A stretch of DNA of 64,000 bases. Source: Woeseiaceae bacterium. GTDB lineage: Bacteria; Pseudomonadota; Gammaproteobacteria; Steroidobacterales; Woeseiaceae. The notes under the pieces are model-generated. The model saw nothing but the letters and a program-made list of their open reading frames with translations. It did no database searches and was not told the DNA's origin. Where the stretch lies: assembly GCA_030065915.1 (NCBI GenBank), contig JASJCQ010000004.1:331401-395400 (forward strand), written 5' to 3'. Numbering within the stretch: position 1 is the first letter of the stretch; every line of letters starts with the position of its first letter. This document shows positions 27,380-35,855 of this stretch, in pieces. The position numbers were made by a program, and so were the translations under genes.

Positions 27380-28179
27380 CGTTCGTCGCCGGCACCCAGC
27401 AACTCCGCGGCCTGTCTCTGCCAGTTAGCGGTTTGGCCGCGCGCTCCCTTTACCGTCTCTTCGATGCGCTCGAGGTCTTCATCGCTCGCATGAACAATAT
27501 CGGCTAGGTTACGAAAGCCCAGTTTGGAAAGCCGTCGGTTGGTGGCCGGACCGATCCCCCGGATGAGCCGTAATGAATCCTCCGGTTCTGCCGCAACCAT
27601 GTCGTTCGACGCGGCCTTACCGGTATCGGGGTCGCCCGGCGGATAGGCGCCGGCTCGCGTCTCATCGAATCGAGGCTGCTGTTCGTAGCGAGCAATGAGC
27701 GCCTGCGCTTCTGCCAGTTCGTCCTCCAGACGTTTGGCATCCGCATCGCGCTGCCGAAAGCGTTCGATGACCGGCGGCACACGCTGCTGCCAATTCCGGA
27801 TCTCGTTCTCGAGCTTCGCGATGCGCCTGGCCGTCAGCTCATCGGCCTGGGCCTTTTTCGTATCCTGCGACACGACGGATTCGGTTGCTTCCTCAGGTGG
27901 TGCAGAAGGAGCCTCGGCTGCCGGCTTGGCAGCCGTCTTTTTCTCGCTGCTGCCTCGCTCGTTGATCCTGAGCTGTAGCTCGCTGACCTGCCGCATCAGC
28001 GACCGGTTCTGGTGCTCGATCCTCTTGCGCTCGGTCGCCTGCGCATCGAACTGATCGCGCCAGCCACTGTTGATTGCGGCCTTTTCTGCGCGACTTCGCG
28101 CCGCCCTGATCAGCCAGCCGATAATGCAGCCAGCGGCGAGGAAGCCGAAACCGATCAGGATTGTCAGTGTGTCAGGCAA
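27376..28179 (-). CDS. Membrane-anchored coiled-coil protein with C-terminal helix-hairpin-helix
   Basis: A 267-residue protein of unknown role. Residues 4-24 form one membrane helix (LTILIGFGFLAAGCIIGWLI) followed by basic residues, then a Glu/Ala-rich linker (about 75-110), coiled coil (about 115-170) and a helix-hairpin-helix module (RLIRGIGPATNRRLSKLGF, about residues 205-223). HhH modules of this type bind DNA or act as protein contacts. It overlaps the OmpA-like gene by 4 bases and follows the ornithine aminotransferase gene by 5, so all three are one operon. Confidence 0.75.
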   Translation of the reverse strand: MPDTLTILIGFGFLAAGCIIGWLIRAARSRAEKAAINSGWRDQFDAQATERKRIEHQNRSLMRQVSELQLRINERGSSEKKTAAKPAAEAPSAPPEEATESVVSQDTKKAQADELTARRIAKLENEIRNWQQRVPPVIERFRQRDADAKRLEDELAEAQALIARYEQQPRFDETRAGAYPPGDPDTGKAASNDMVAAEPEDSLRLIRGIGPATNRRLSKLGFRNLADIVHASDEDLERIEETVKGARGQTANWQRQAAELLGAGDER

Positions 28180-28184
28180 GTCGC

Positions 28185-29402
28185 TCAGCTGGCCATCCGT
28201 ATTTCGTCCATCTCGGCGATGACGTCGCGTATCTGCTCGAAGGCCCAGTTCACCTCGGCCTCGCCGATGATCAAGGGCGGCGCCAGCCTGACGACGGTCT
28301 CATGTGTCTCCTTGGACAGCAGGCCCCGGGCCATCAGCGCTTCACAGACACTCCGCGCGCGACCGTATCTCGAGTCGATCTCGATGCCGATGAACAACCC
28401 GCGTCCGCGAATGTCCTTGATCAATGGGCTGTCGATCGTCGCCAACCGCCCGATCAGGTGCTCGCCCAGTCGCGCACTGCGATCTGCCAGGCCCTCGTCG
28501 ACGAGGATATTCAGCGCCTCGAGCCCCACGGAGGCTCCGAGCGGGTTGCCGCCGAACGTGCTGCCGTGATCGCCGGGACGGAACACCTCCATCACCTCGC
28601 GCTTGGCCAGGAACATGGACACCGGTAGCACACCGCCGCCAAGCGCCTTGCCGAGAATGAGGCCATCGGGCAGGACGTCCTCGTGGTCGCAGGCGAGCAG
28701 CTTGCCCGTGCGGCCGAGGCCGGTCTGGATCTCGTCGGCGATCATCAGGACGTTGTGGCGTTCGCACAGTGCGCGAACGGCCTTCAGGTAGCCATAGGGT
28801 GGCATGATGATGCCTCCCTCGCCCTGGATTGGCTCGATGATGACCGCGGCCGTGTTTTCGTTAATGCTGCGCTTCAGGCTCTTGATGTCGCCGTAGTCGG
28901 CGATCCGGAACCCGGGCGGGAACGGTCCGAAACCATGCTGATACTGTGGCTCGTCCGACATGGCAACGATCGCGATCGTACGGCCATGGAAGTTACCGGA
29001 CATGCCGATGATCTCGGCCTTGCCTTCTGGCACGCCTTTAACCGTGTAGGCCCACTTGCGTGCGGCCTTGATGGCCGTCTCCACGGCCTCGGCGCCGGTG
29101 TTCATCGGCAGCGCCATGTCCTGTCCGGTCAGTTCGCAGGCGCGCTTCAGGAACGGCCCCAGCCGATCCGTGTAGAACGCGCGTGAGACGATGTTCAGGT
29201 TGGCGACCTGCTGTTGCACGAGCTTGACCAGTCTCGGGTGCGCGTGGCCGTGACTGACCGCCGAGTAGGCGCTCATCATGTCGAGGTATTTCTTGCCGTC
29301 TTCGTCCCAGACGAAGGCGCCTTCGCCGTGTGTCAGAACGACAGGCAGCGGATGGTAGTTGTGTGCGCAGTACTTCGCTTCGAGGTCAATCGCTTTGTTC
29401 AT
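28185..29402 (-). CDS. rocD: Ornithine aminotransferase
   Basis: A 405-residue class-III PLP aminotransferase colinear with ornithine--oxo-acid transaminase: YLDMMSAYSAVSHGHAHP, MNTGAEAVETAIKAARKWAY, GNFHGRTIAIVAMS, IIEPIQGEGGIIMPP, DEIQTGLGRTGK, and the PLP lysine in LILGKALGGGVLPVS. It moves the delta-amino group of ornithine to 2-oxoglutarate, giving glutamate semialdehyde; proC, which can use the cyclised product for proline, lies about 2.5 kb away. The gene is first in a minus-strand operon with the HhH and OmpA-like genes. Confidence 0.93.
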   Translation of the reverse strand: MNKAIDLEAKYCAHNYHPLPVVLTHGEGAFVWDEDGKKYLDMMSAYSAVSHGHAHPRLVKLVQQQVANLNIVSRAFYTDRLGPFLKRACELTGQDMALPMNTGAEAVETAIKAARKWAYTVKGVPEGKAEIIGMSGNFHGRTIAIVAMSDEPQYQHGFGPFPPGFRIADYGDIKSLKRSINENTAAVIIEPIQGEGGIIMPPYGYLKAVRALCERHNVLMIADEIQTGLGRTGKLLACDHEDVLPDGLILGKALGGGVLPVSMFLAKREVMEVFRPGDHGSTFGGNPLGASVGLEALNILVDEGLADRSARLGEHLIGRLATIDSPLIKDIRGRGLFIGIEIDSRYGRARSVCEALMARGLLSKETHETVVRLAPPLIIGEAEVNWAFEQIRDVIAEMDEIRMAS

Positions 29403-29543
29403 GACGCCCCCCGGTCAGATGTCACTCAGGTCCGCCAATACTACGCCACCCGGTACCGCCCAAACCACCCAAGACTGCATAACCCGGCTTTAACTTGCGG
29501 CGTTTTGCCGATAGTGTTGCGCCGTCAATCAGCGAGTCGAAAC

Positions 29544-30191
29544 ATGTCCGGACGCCCAACGAGAGAAACCCTGTTCATTGACGGCCCAGTCGGTCGGCTG
29601 GAGGCGATCGTGGAAACGCCCGCCGGAGATTCACTGGCCGGCGCTGCGGTCGTCTGTCATCCGCACCCGCAACACGGCGGCACGATGCACAACAAAGTCG
29701 CGCACACGCTCGCAAGGGCGTTCAACGATTGCCAGCTGGCCGCCGTTCGTTTCAATTATCGGGGCGTGGAAGCAAGCGACGGTGAGTACGACGACGGGAT
29801 CGGCGAGGTTGCGGACGCGTTGGCAGTGGTCGAGTGGACCCGGTCGCGCTTCGACGATCCAGCGCTCTGGTTCGGCGGCTTTTCTTTCGGCGCAGCCATG
29901 GCTATTCGTGGCTCATTTGATGCGCAGCCTGACGGGCTTGTCAGCATTGCCCCGGCCGTCGCTCGGTTTGCCAACGAGCTGCCGTCACAACCGACGTGCT
30001 CCTGGCTCATCGTGCATGGGGATCGGGATGAACTTGTGCCCGTCGACGAGACCGTGGAATGGGTTGATTCGTTGTCGCCGGGGCCGGAGTTGCTGGTCAT
30101 GCAGGGCGCAGACCATTTCTTTCACGGAAGGCTCGTCGAGCTGCGTGCGCATATCGTCGAGTTTATTGCCAGGGCCCGAGCGGCGAGCTGA
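29544..30191 (+). CDS. Alpha/beta hydrolase (KynB/CocE-like small family)
   Basis: A 215-residue serine hydrolase-like protein starting at the ATG of MSGRPTRETLFIDGPVGR. VVCHPHPQHGGTMHNK and RFNYRGVEASDGEYDDG are typical of a widespread family annotated as alpha/beta hydrolases, with the nucleophile region GGFSFGAAMA and a late histidine in GADHFFHGRL. The substrate is unknown. The frame is open upstream to 29214, but that part overlaps the opposite rocD coding region and lacks family features. Confidence 0.88.
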   Translation: MSGRPTRETLFIDGPVGRLEAIVETPAGDSLAGAAVVCHPHPQHGGTMHNKVAHTLARAFNDCQLAAVRFNYRGVEASDGEYDDGIGEVADALAVVEWTRSRFDDPALWFGGFSFGAAMAIRGSFDAQPDGLVSIAPAVARFANELPSQPTCSWLIVHGDRDELVPVDETVEWVDSLSPGPELLVMQGADHFFHGRLVELRAHIVEFIARARAAS

Positions 30192-30215
30192 CGGGCAGGC
30201 GGGTGGGGGTGAACC

Positions 30216-30241
30216 GAAGCCTCCGGCACGCCGGAGACTTC
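30216..30241. terminator. Bidirectional hairpin between convergent hydrolase and HU genes
   Basis: Arms GAAG-C-CTCCGG (30216-30226) and CCGGAG-A-CTTC (30231-30241) give a 10-bp stem with one mismatch and loop CACG, in the 63-base gap between convergent genes. No T-run, so efficiency is uncertain. Confidence 0.5.
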
Positions 30242-30254
30242 AGCTCGGTCAGCC

Positions 30255-30575
30255 TCAGACCATGTCTTTCAGGCCCTTCAGTGCAGAAACCTTGACCACC
30301 TTGCTGGCCGGCTTCGCCTTAAACATCATTTCTTCGCCGGTGAACGGGTTGACACCCTTGCGAGCCTTGACGGCAGGCTTCTTGACAACACGCATCTTCA
30401 GAAGACCCGGCATGGTGAACAGACCAGGACCTCCACGACCGCCGAGGTTCTTCTTGATCTGAGCGTTGAGGGAATCGAATACAGCTGCCACGTCTTTGCG
30501 GGTCAGCCCGGTGTCATCAACGATCTTCGCATAGATTTCCGACTTGGTCGGCGGCTTCTTGGTGTTTGCGGCCAT
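30255..30575 (-). CDS. HU-family DNA-binding protein
   Basis: A 106-residue, very basic protein with an HU/IHF fold: helices KSEIYAKIVDDTGLTRKDVAAVFDS, then the beta arm with KARKGVNPFTGEEM including the DNA-intercalating proline. A Gly-rich insert (LGGRGGPGLFTMPGLLKM) distinguishes it from canonical HU and is seen in a longer HU-like subfamily. It bends and compacts DNA. The RBS AAGGAG is at 30586-30591 on the complementary strand. The promoter and leader are listed separately. Confidence 0.92.
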   Translation of the reverse strand: MAANTKKPPTKSEIYAKIVDDTGLTRKDVAAVFDSLNAQIKKNLGGRGGPGLFTMPGLLKMRVVKKPAVKARKGVNPFTGEEMMFKAKPASKVVKVSALKGLKDMV

Positions 30576-30591
30576 GAAAAACTAACTCCTT

Positions 30592-30618
30592 AAAAAAAGA
30601 AAAAACGGGCAGAACCCG
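30592..30618 (-). promoter_or_regulatory. Terminator-like hairpin plus U-run in the leader of the HU gene
   Basis: Read on the minus strand, CGGG-TTCTG-CCCG (30618 down to 30606) is followed by a long T-rich run (30605-30592) and then directly by AAGGAG and the HU start. It lies downstream of the likely promoter, so it could act as an attenuator, or it may be the terminator of the upstream DUF4426 gene with the promoter call wrong. The stem is only 4-5 bp. Confidence 0.4.
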
Positions 30619-30634
30619 CGACAAAAGCTGCGCG

Positions 30635-30663
30635 ACCATAGCACAACTTTCGCGCTTTGGTAA
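30635..30663 (-). promoter_or_regulatory. Sigma-70-type promoter for the HU gene
   Basis: On the minus strand, TTACCA (30663-30658) and TATGGT (30640-30635) match the -35 and -10 consensus at 4 of 6 positions each with the ideal 17-base spacer, about 60 bases before the HU start codon. Confidence 0.5.
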
Positions 30664-30746
30664 CGCTGAAATCCTTTAAAAATAGTGGTACGCGAGAAAG
30701 CGGAGATCAGCCGCTGCGCGTCATGCCTGAGAGGCGGGGTTGGAGA

Positions 30747-31232
30747 TCAGTTGTCGGTGTAGAACTGTCGCTGAAAACGAACGTCGTGAGACTGGCTGCT
30801 GCCCTCGGGTGTGATGCTCAGATCGAAGATCAGGGTTTCACGATTGGCGACCGGTGTGATGCCAATGTAGTAGATCGCATCGCCTTCGTTGATCTGCCGC
30901 ATCGTCACGCTCTTGACCTGGCCCGTCAGGTTCGACGTCTTGACGACGACGTCAGCGGTTACTGCCTTGTTGTCCTCGCGACCGAGTACGGAGACATTCA
31001 GCATTGCGCGATTCTTGCTGCGAACGATGTTGTAGACCTTGGCGATGTCAGCCGACAGCTGATCCGTCGCCAGGGCGTTGAAGTGAACGACGTGATCGCC
31101 GATCTCTGCGAAGGAGGCGTCAGCCGGTTGAGCCGGCGGCGCGTTCGTCTCACCGCCGCCACCACCGCCTCCACCGCAGCCAGCAAGTGTCAGGACCAGA
31201 ACCAGGGCGATCATCGTTCGTGCATTAATCAT
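30747..31232 (-). CDS. DUF4426-family lipoprotein
   Basis: A 161-residue lipoprotein: signal peptide with lipobox LAGC (near residue 19) followed by an uninterrupted run of eight glycines, then a domain with HVVHFNALATDQLSADIAK, RSKNRAMLNVSVL and IYYIGITPVANRETLIFDL that matches the DUF4426 family as I remember it. In P. aeruginosa a member lies near yggT/proC/pilT (PA0388), supporting the call. Function unknown. It lies 103 bases after yggT on the same strand. Confidence 0.8.
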   Translation of the reverse strand: MINARTMIALVLVLTLAGCGGGGGGGGETNAPPAQPADASFAEIGDHVVHFNALATDQLSADIAKVYNIVRSKNRAMLNVSVLGREDNKAVTADVVVKTSNLTGQVKSVTMRQINEGDAIYYIGITPVANRETLIFDLSITPEGSSQSHDVRFQRQFYTDN

Positions 31233-31335
31233 GGCGGCTTCCCGTTGCGGTGGCGTCTGCTCAGCTTCGCTAACTATAGCCTAGTTATCGCGGCAACGCG
31301 TAGTCGGCAGCGCTTCGCCGCGCAATGCGATCGCG

Positions 31336-31890
31336 CTAGGGTGAAATGTTGATCGGCCGGTATTCCGCGAACACCATCATCGTCGCCTGTAGCAGGATGA
31401 TGACAATAACCGGGGACACGTCGATGCCTCCGAGCCGCGGGATGATACGGGAAAAGGGATCGAGCAGCGGCCGAACCAGCATCGTCAGCAGGGCAACGGC
31501 CGGGTTGTAGGCGCCGGGCGCGAACCAGCTCAGGATGACGTAGATGATCACGGCGAAGAAGAACAGCACCGCGCTCAACAGGCCGAGTTCGAGGATGGCC
31601 GTGATTGCTATTGCCGCAGGGTCCATCGGCAGGTTCCTGATGGAGAGCATCAGTACCAGGGCTGCCGCCTGGATAGCGAAGGCGACGAGGACGGTCGCCG
31701 TGTCCAGCCGGCCGATAGACGGGATCACCCGCCTGACCGGGATGACGAGCGGAGACGTCAGTTTCAGGATGCCCTGGGCCAGCGCATTACGAAAATCGGC
31801 GCGCACCCAGGGCAGCCAGAATCGCAGCAACAGCACAAGCAGGTACAGCTGCGTCAGTTGGTCAATGATGAATACGATTGCTGATCTCAC
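31336..31890 (-). CDS. yggT: YggT-family integral membrane protein
   Basis: A 184-residue protein built of two YGGT repeats, each a pair of membrane helices: LYLLVLLLRFWLPWVRAD in the first and FFAVIIYVILSWFAPGAYN in the second, with matching PLVIPVRRVIPSIG and RPLLDPFSRIIPRLGG. The role is not firmly established; links to osmotic tolerance and membrane protein insertion have been suggested. It overlaps the proC stop by 4 bases, the common proC-yggT arrangement. Confidence 0.92.
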   Translation of the reverse strand: MRSAIVFIIDQLTQLYLLVLLLRFWLPWVRADFRNALAQGILKLTSPLVIPVRRVIPSIGRLDTATVLVAFAIQAAALVLMLSIRNLPMDPAAIAITAILELGLLSAVLFFFAVIIYVILSWFAPGAYNPAVALLTMLVRPLLDPFSRIIPRLGGIDVSPVIVIILLQATMMVFAEYRPINISP

Positions 31891-32729
31891 GATTTGGCCC
31901 GTTCGTCCTGCGCTTTGTCCGCCAATTCCACAGCACGGTCCCGTGCTGCCCGAAGTGCTCGACGGAAAATAGCATGAACGTCGTCATTATCGAGGCTGTC
32001 AAGTGCTGCGGCCGTCGTGCCGCCGGGCGATCGGACCCGCGCAATCAGCTCGTCCATGCTGTCGTCACTCTGATCGGCGAGCATGGCGCTGCCGGTTGCC
32101 GTCTTGACGGCGAGTTGTCTCGCCCTGGGGGCATCAAGACCCATGGAGATACCGCTATCGGTCAACATCTTGATCAGAAGGTAGACGTAGGCAGGGCCGC
32201 TGCCAGAGACAGCCGTCACGACATCGATGTCCGATTCGCGGTCGACCTCGACGACGTCGCCGATCGCCGCGATGATGTCCGTCGCGATCGTCTTGCGAAC
32301 GTCTGTGGTCGCATCGTTGGCATACAGTCCCGAGATGCCCTGTCGAAGCAGTGCCGGCTGATTCGGCATGACCCTGACGATCGAGTGCCCGCCTCCCAGC
32401 CAGTCATCGATGTCCAGGGTCCGCACGCCGGCGGCAATCGAAATGATCAGGGGCCGGGTGGCGCCGACCTCTGTGGCGATTTGCGTGCAGACCTCAGCCA
32501 GCACCTGCGGCTTGACCGCGAGCACCAGCGTGTTCGATCGGGACGCAACCAGCTGGTTGGATTCAGTGACGTGGCAGTCCGGAAAATCGGCACGCAGGCG
32601 CTCCTGCTGCTCGGCGCCGGGTTCACTGACGAGGATGCGCTCTGCTTCCATACCGTCGTCCAGGAGTCCGCGGATAATTGCCGTGGCCATGTTGCCGCCG
32701 CCAATAAATCCCAGGTAGGTGTTACTCAT
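31887..32729 (-). CDS. proC: Pyrroline-5-carboxylate reductase
   Basis: A 280-residue cytoplasmic enzyme that reduces 1-pyrroline-5-carboxylate to proline with NAD(P)H. The N-terminal loop FIGGGNMATAIIRGLL binds the cofactor, VKPQVLAEV is conserved, and the C-terminal signature VSGSGPAYVY with RQLAVKTATGSAML and RSPGGTTAAAL forms the active site. It follows yggS by 99 bases and overlaps yggT. The ornithine aminotransferase nearby supplies the same intermediate. Confidence 0.96.
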   Translation of the reverse strand: MSNTYLGFIGGGNMATAIIRGLLDDGMEAERILVSEPGAEQQERLRADFPDCHVTESNQLVASRSNTLVLAVKPQVLAEVCTQIATEVGATRPLIISIAAGVRTLDIDDWLGGGHSIVRVMPNQPALLRQGISGLYANDATTDVRKTIATDIIAAIGDVVEVDRESDIDVVTAVSGSGPAYVYLLIKMLTDSGISMGLDAPRARQLAVKTATGSAMLADQSDDSMDELIARVRSPGGTTAAALDSLDNDDVHAIFRRALRAARDRAVELADKAQDERAKS

Positions 32730-32828
32730 AGGTCTCAGTCTTCTTCGCCGGGCGAAACGGCCGCAGGGATAACGCTCAGGACCTACAGGTTACTACGCAG
32801 GCCGAAACGACTGTAGCGGTATTGCTCG

Positions 32829-33551
32829 CTAAGTCGGCCTCGGCCCGAACAAAGCCGTGCCGACGCGAACGATCGTGGCGCCCTCGAGGATGGCGGCCTT
32901 GAAGTCGCCGGACATGCCCATCGACAGCGTGTCCATGTCGATACCGGTCCTGGCGAGCTCGTCTTTGAGCTGACGCAGCCGTGCGAATGGCCTGCGCTGT
33001 TCGTCGAGGTTCTCGCGAACGGCAGGAAGACACATCAGCCCGCGCAGCCGCAGTCTAGGCATTTCAACACACGCGGTCGCAAGCGCCTCGAGCTGGTCCG
33101 GCCTGACACCGGACTTCGACGCCTCATCGTCGATGTTGACCTGCAGGCAGATATTCAGGTCACCGAGTTCCTCGGGTCGCTGGTCGCTCAGGCGTCTCGC
33201 GATCTTGACCCGGTCAACGGCGTGCACCCAATCGAAATGCGTGGCAACGGCCCTGGTTTTATTGCTCTGAATGCTGCCTATAAAATGCCAGGTGATAGGA
33301 AATTCCTTCAGGCTCGGCAGCTTGTCCAGTGCTTCCTGGACCTGGTTTTCGCCGAAATCTCTGTGTCCCGCGGCGGCGAGCTCGACCACCCTCTCGAGGG
33401 GCTGACGCTTGCTGACAGCGAGCAGCCGGACACTGTCCGGATCCCGCCCAGCATCTTTCGCAGCAGTAGCCAGTAAATCTCGGATAACTGGGAGGTTTTC
33501 CGTGACTCTAATCACGTTTTGGTCCGGGGGCTCCGTTATACTAGGCTTCAA
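32829..33551 (-). CDS. yggS: PLP homeostasis protein (YggS family)
   Basis: A 240-residue PLP-binding protein with the fold type III barrel of alanine racemase N-termini. The PLP lysine is in LLAVSKRQPLERV; FGENQVQEALDK, WHFIGSIQSNK and GMSGDFKAAILEGATIVRVG are the family signatures. It buffers cellular PLP and affects amino-acid metabolism rather than catalysing a known reaction. Start 33551 is taken; a GTG at 33515 is also possible. It is divergent from pilT, as in Pseudomonas. Confidence 0.94.
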   Translation of the reverse strand: MKPSITEPPDQNVIRVTENLPVIRDLLATAAKDAGRDPDSVRLLAVSKRQPLERVVELAAAGHRDFGENQVQEALDKLPSLKEFPITWHFIGSIQSNKTRAVATHFDWVHAVDRVKIARRLSDQRPEELGDLNICLQVNIDDEASKSGVRPDQLEALATACVEMPRLRLRGLMCLPAVRENLDEQRRPFARLRQLKDELARTGIDMDTLSMGMSGDFKAAILEGATIVRVGTALFGPRPT

Positions 33552-33601
33552 TTCGTGCCGGGTTATGGTAAGTCCGGCCCCAACTGTATTGAGGGAGAAA
33601 C

Positions 33602-34642
33602 ATGGCCGTCGACGTTGCCCAGCTATTGTCGTTCACGGTAAAGAACAACGCATCTGACCTCCACTTGTCCGGTGGCGTGCCGCCTATGATCCGCGTCGAT
33701 GGTGACATCAAGCGAATCAACATGCCGGCGCTGACTCACAAAGACGTCAATAGCATGGTGTACGACATCATGAATGACAAGCAGCGCAAGGACTATGAGG
33801 AGTTTCTCGAGACCGACTTCTCCTTCGAAATTCCGAAACTCGCGCGTTTCCGCGTCAACGCATTCAACCAGAACCGCGGATCGGCTGCTGTGTTCAGGAC
33901 GATTCCCTCCGAGATCCTGACGCTCGACGATCTTGGCGCTCCTGCGATCTTCAAAGATGTGTCGATGCACCCGCGCGGTATCGTTCTGGTCACGGGGCCC
34001 ACCGGCTCCGGTAAGTCCACGACGCTGGCGGCCATGGTCGACTACATCAACGAGAACAAGCCGGACCACATCCTGACGATCGAGGACCCGATCGAGTTCG
34101 TTCACGAATCCAAGAAGTCACTGGTCAACCAGCGCGAGGTCCATCGTGACACGCTCGGGTTCAACGAGGCGCTTCGTTCAGCACTGCGTGAAGACCCGGA
34201 CGTCGTGCTCGTCGGTGAGCTTCGCGATCTCGAGACCATCCGTCTCGCACTGACCGCGGCCGAGACGGGCCACCTGGTCTTCGGCACGCTGCACACCAGT
34301 TCCGCAGCCAAAACGATCGACCGTATCGTCGACGTATTCCCGGCGGCAGAAAAGGAAATGGTCCGCGCCATGCTGTCGGAGTCACTGCGCGCCGTTATCT
34401 CGCAGACGCTGTTGAAGAAGGTCGGCGGCGGCCGCATTGCGGCGCACGAGATCATGATCGGTACACCGGCCATCAGGAACCTGATTCGCGAGGGCAAGAT
34501 CGCGCAGATGTATTCCGCTATCCAGACAGGCCAGCAGAACGGCATGCAGACGCTTGACCAGAACCTGGCCGAGCTGATGGCGAAAGGATTGATCAACAAG
34601 GAAGAGGCCCGCTTCAAGGCGGTCAACAAGGAAAACTTCTAG
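33602..34642 (+). CDS. pilT: Type IV pilus retraction ATPase PilT
   Basis: A 346-residue hexameric ATPase that powers pilus disassembly at the inner-membrane base. Walker A GPTGSGKST at residues 132-140, the Asp box and Walker B (REDPDVVLVGELRD), His box TLHTSSAAKTIDRI and the retraction-specific AIRNLIRE are all present, and the length equals the P. aeruginosa protein. GAGGGAG before the ATG is a strong RBS. TATACT at 33537-33542 may be a -10. It is first of three tandem PilT/PilU-type genes. Confidence 0.97.
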   Translation: MAVDVAQLLSFTVKNNASDLHLSGGVPPMIRVDGDIKRINMPALTHKDVNSMVYDIMNDKQRKDYEEFLETDFSFEIPKLARFRVNAFNQNRGSAAVFRTIPSEILTLDDLGAPAIFKDVSMHPRGIVLVTGPTGSGKSTTLAAMVDYINENKPDHILTIEDPIEFVHESKKSLVNQREVHRDTLGFNEALRSALREDPDVVLVGELRDLETIRLALTAAETGHLVFGTLHTSSAAKTIDRIVDVFPAAEKEMVRAMLSESLRAVISQTLLKKVGGGRIAAHEIMIGTPAIRNLIREGKIAQMYSAIQTGQQNGMQTLDQNLAELMAKGLINKEEARFKAVNKENF

Positions 34643-34672
34643 CGGTCTGAGCGAGACCGGGAGAGTCTAGAG

Positions 34673-35830
34673 ATGGAACGCGAACAAGCGGTACGACTGA
34701 CACAGAATCTTCTGCGGAAGATGGTCGAGCGGAACGGGTCTGACCTGTTCGTCACGACCGGTTTCCCGCCGGCGATCAAGGTCGACGGAACGATTCACAA
34801 GGCAACCGACGCGCCGCTGACACCCGAGCAGTCAGCAATGATGGTGCGCTCCATCATGAACGACAAACAGATCAAGGAATTCGACGCGACGAAGGAATGC
34901 AACTTCGCTATCTCGCCGCAGGGTATCGGCCGATTCCGCGTCAGCGCGTTCATCCAGCAGGGCTGTGTAGGCGCCGTGCTGCGTACGATTACAACCGAGA
35001 TTCCGACCTTCGCCGAGCTGGACCTCCCGCCTATCCTGAAAGACGTCGTCATGAACAAGCGAGGTCTCGTCATCGTTGTCGGTGGTACGGGCTCCGGTAA
35101 GTCGACGACGCTCGCGGCGATGATCGGTCACCGCAACGAGAACTCTCGCGGTCACATCATGTCGATCGAGGACCCGATCGAGTACGTTCACCCTCACCAG
35201 GGCTGCGTCATCACGCAGCGAGAGGTCGGTGTCGATACCGAGTCCTGGCATGCTGCATTGAAGAACACGCTGCGCCAGGCGCCCGACGTGATCCTGATCG
35301 GTGAGATTCGTGACCGTGAGACGATGGAATACGGCATCCAGTTCTCGGAGACCGGCCATCTGTGTCTCGCGACGCTGCACGCCAACAGCGCTAACCAGGC
35401 GCTGGATCGCATCATCAACTTCTTCCCCGAGGAGCGCCGCGAGCAGCTCCTGATGGACCTGTCGCTGAACACGAAAGCGCTGATCTCGCAGCGCCTGATA
35501 CCGCGTGAAGGCGGAATCGGCCGTATCGCGGCGATGGAAATCATGCTGAACACGCCGCTGATCCAGGACCTGATCTTCAAAGGCGAAGTCGGCCAGATCA
35601 AGGAGATCATGGCGAAGTCTACGCGCCTCGGCATGCAGACCTTCGACCAGGCCCTGTTCGCACTGTACGAGGAAGGCACGATTTCTTACGAAGAGGCCAT
35701 GCGCAACGCCGACTCCAAGAACGAGCTGCGCCTGCGCATCAAGCTCGAGAGCAAGCGTGATTCTGCGATAGCCGACCAGCAGTCCGAGAGCCTGCACATC
35801 ATGGAAGAAGATACAGCTCGACATTTCTGA
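34673..35830 (+). CDS. pilU: Type IV pilus retraction ATPase PilU
   Basis: A 385-residue PilT paralogue that follows pilT by 30 bases. PilU features are RNENSRGHIMSIEDPIEYVH, HQGCVITQREVG, LKNTLRQAPDVILIGE and TLHANSANQALDRIINFFP; Walker A is GGTGSGKST at residues 137-145. PilU works with PilT to strengthen retraction under load and cannot normally retract alone. The C-terminal extension after RIKLESKRDS is longer than in PilT, as expected for PilU. Confidence 0.95.
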   Translation: MEREQAVRLTQNLLRKMVERNGSDLFVTTGFPPAIKVDGTIHKATDAPLTPEQSAMMVRSIMNDKQIKEFDATKECNFAISPQGIGRFRVSAFIQQGCVGAVLRTITTEIPTFAELDLPPILKDVVMNKRGLVIVVGGTGSGKSTTLAAMIGHRNENSRGHIMSIEDPIEYVHPHQGCVITQREVGVDTESWHAALKNTLRQAPDVILIGEIRDRETMEYGIQFSETGHLCLATLHANSANQALDRIINFFPEERREQLLMDLSLNTKALISQRLIPREGGIGRIAAMEIMLNTPLIQDLIFKGEVGQIKEIMAKSTRLGMQTFDQALFALYEEGTISYEEAMRNADSKNELRLRIKLESKRDSAIADQQSESLHIMEEDTARHF

Positions 35831-35855
35831 GTCGACTCACAGGAAAGCCCTTTAG

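Noticed and set aside
29214..29543. N-terminal extension of the alpha/beta hydrolase
   Set aside because: It overlaps rocD coding sequence on the other strand and adds nothing resembling the hydrolase family; the ATG at 29544 gives a complete domain.
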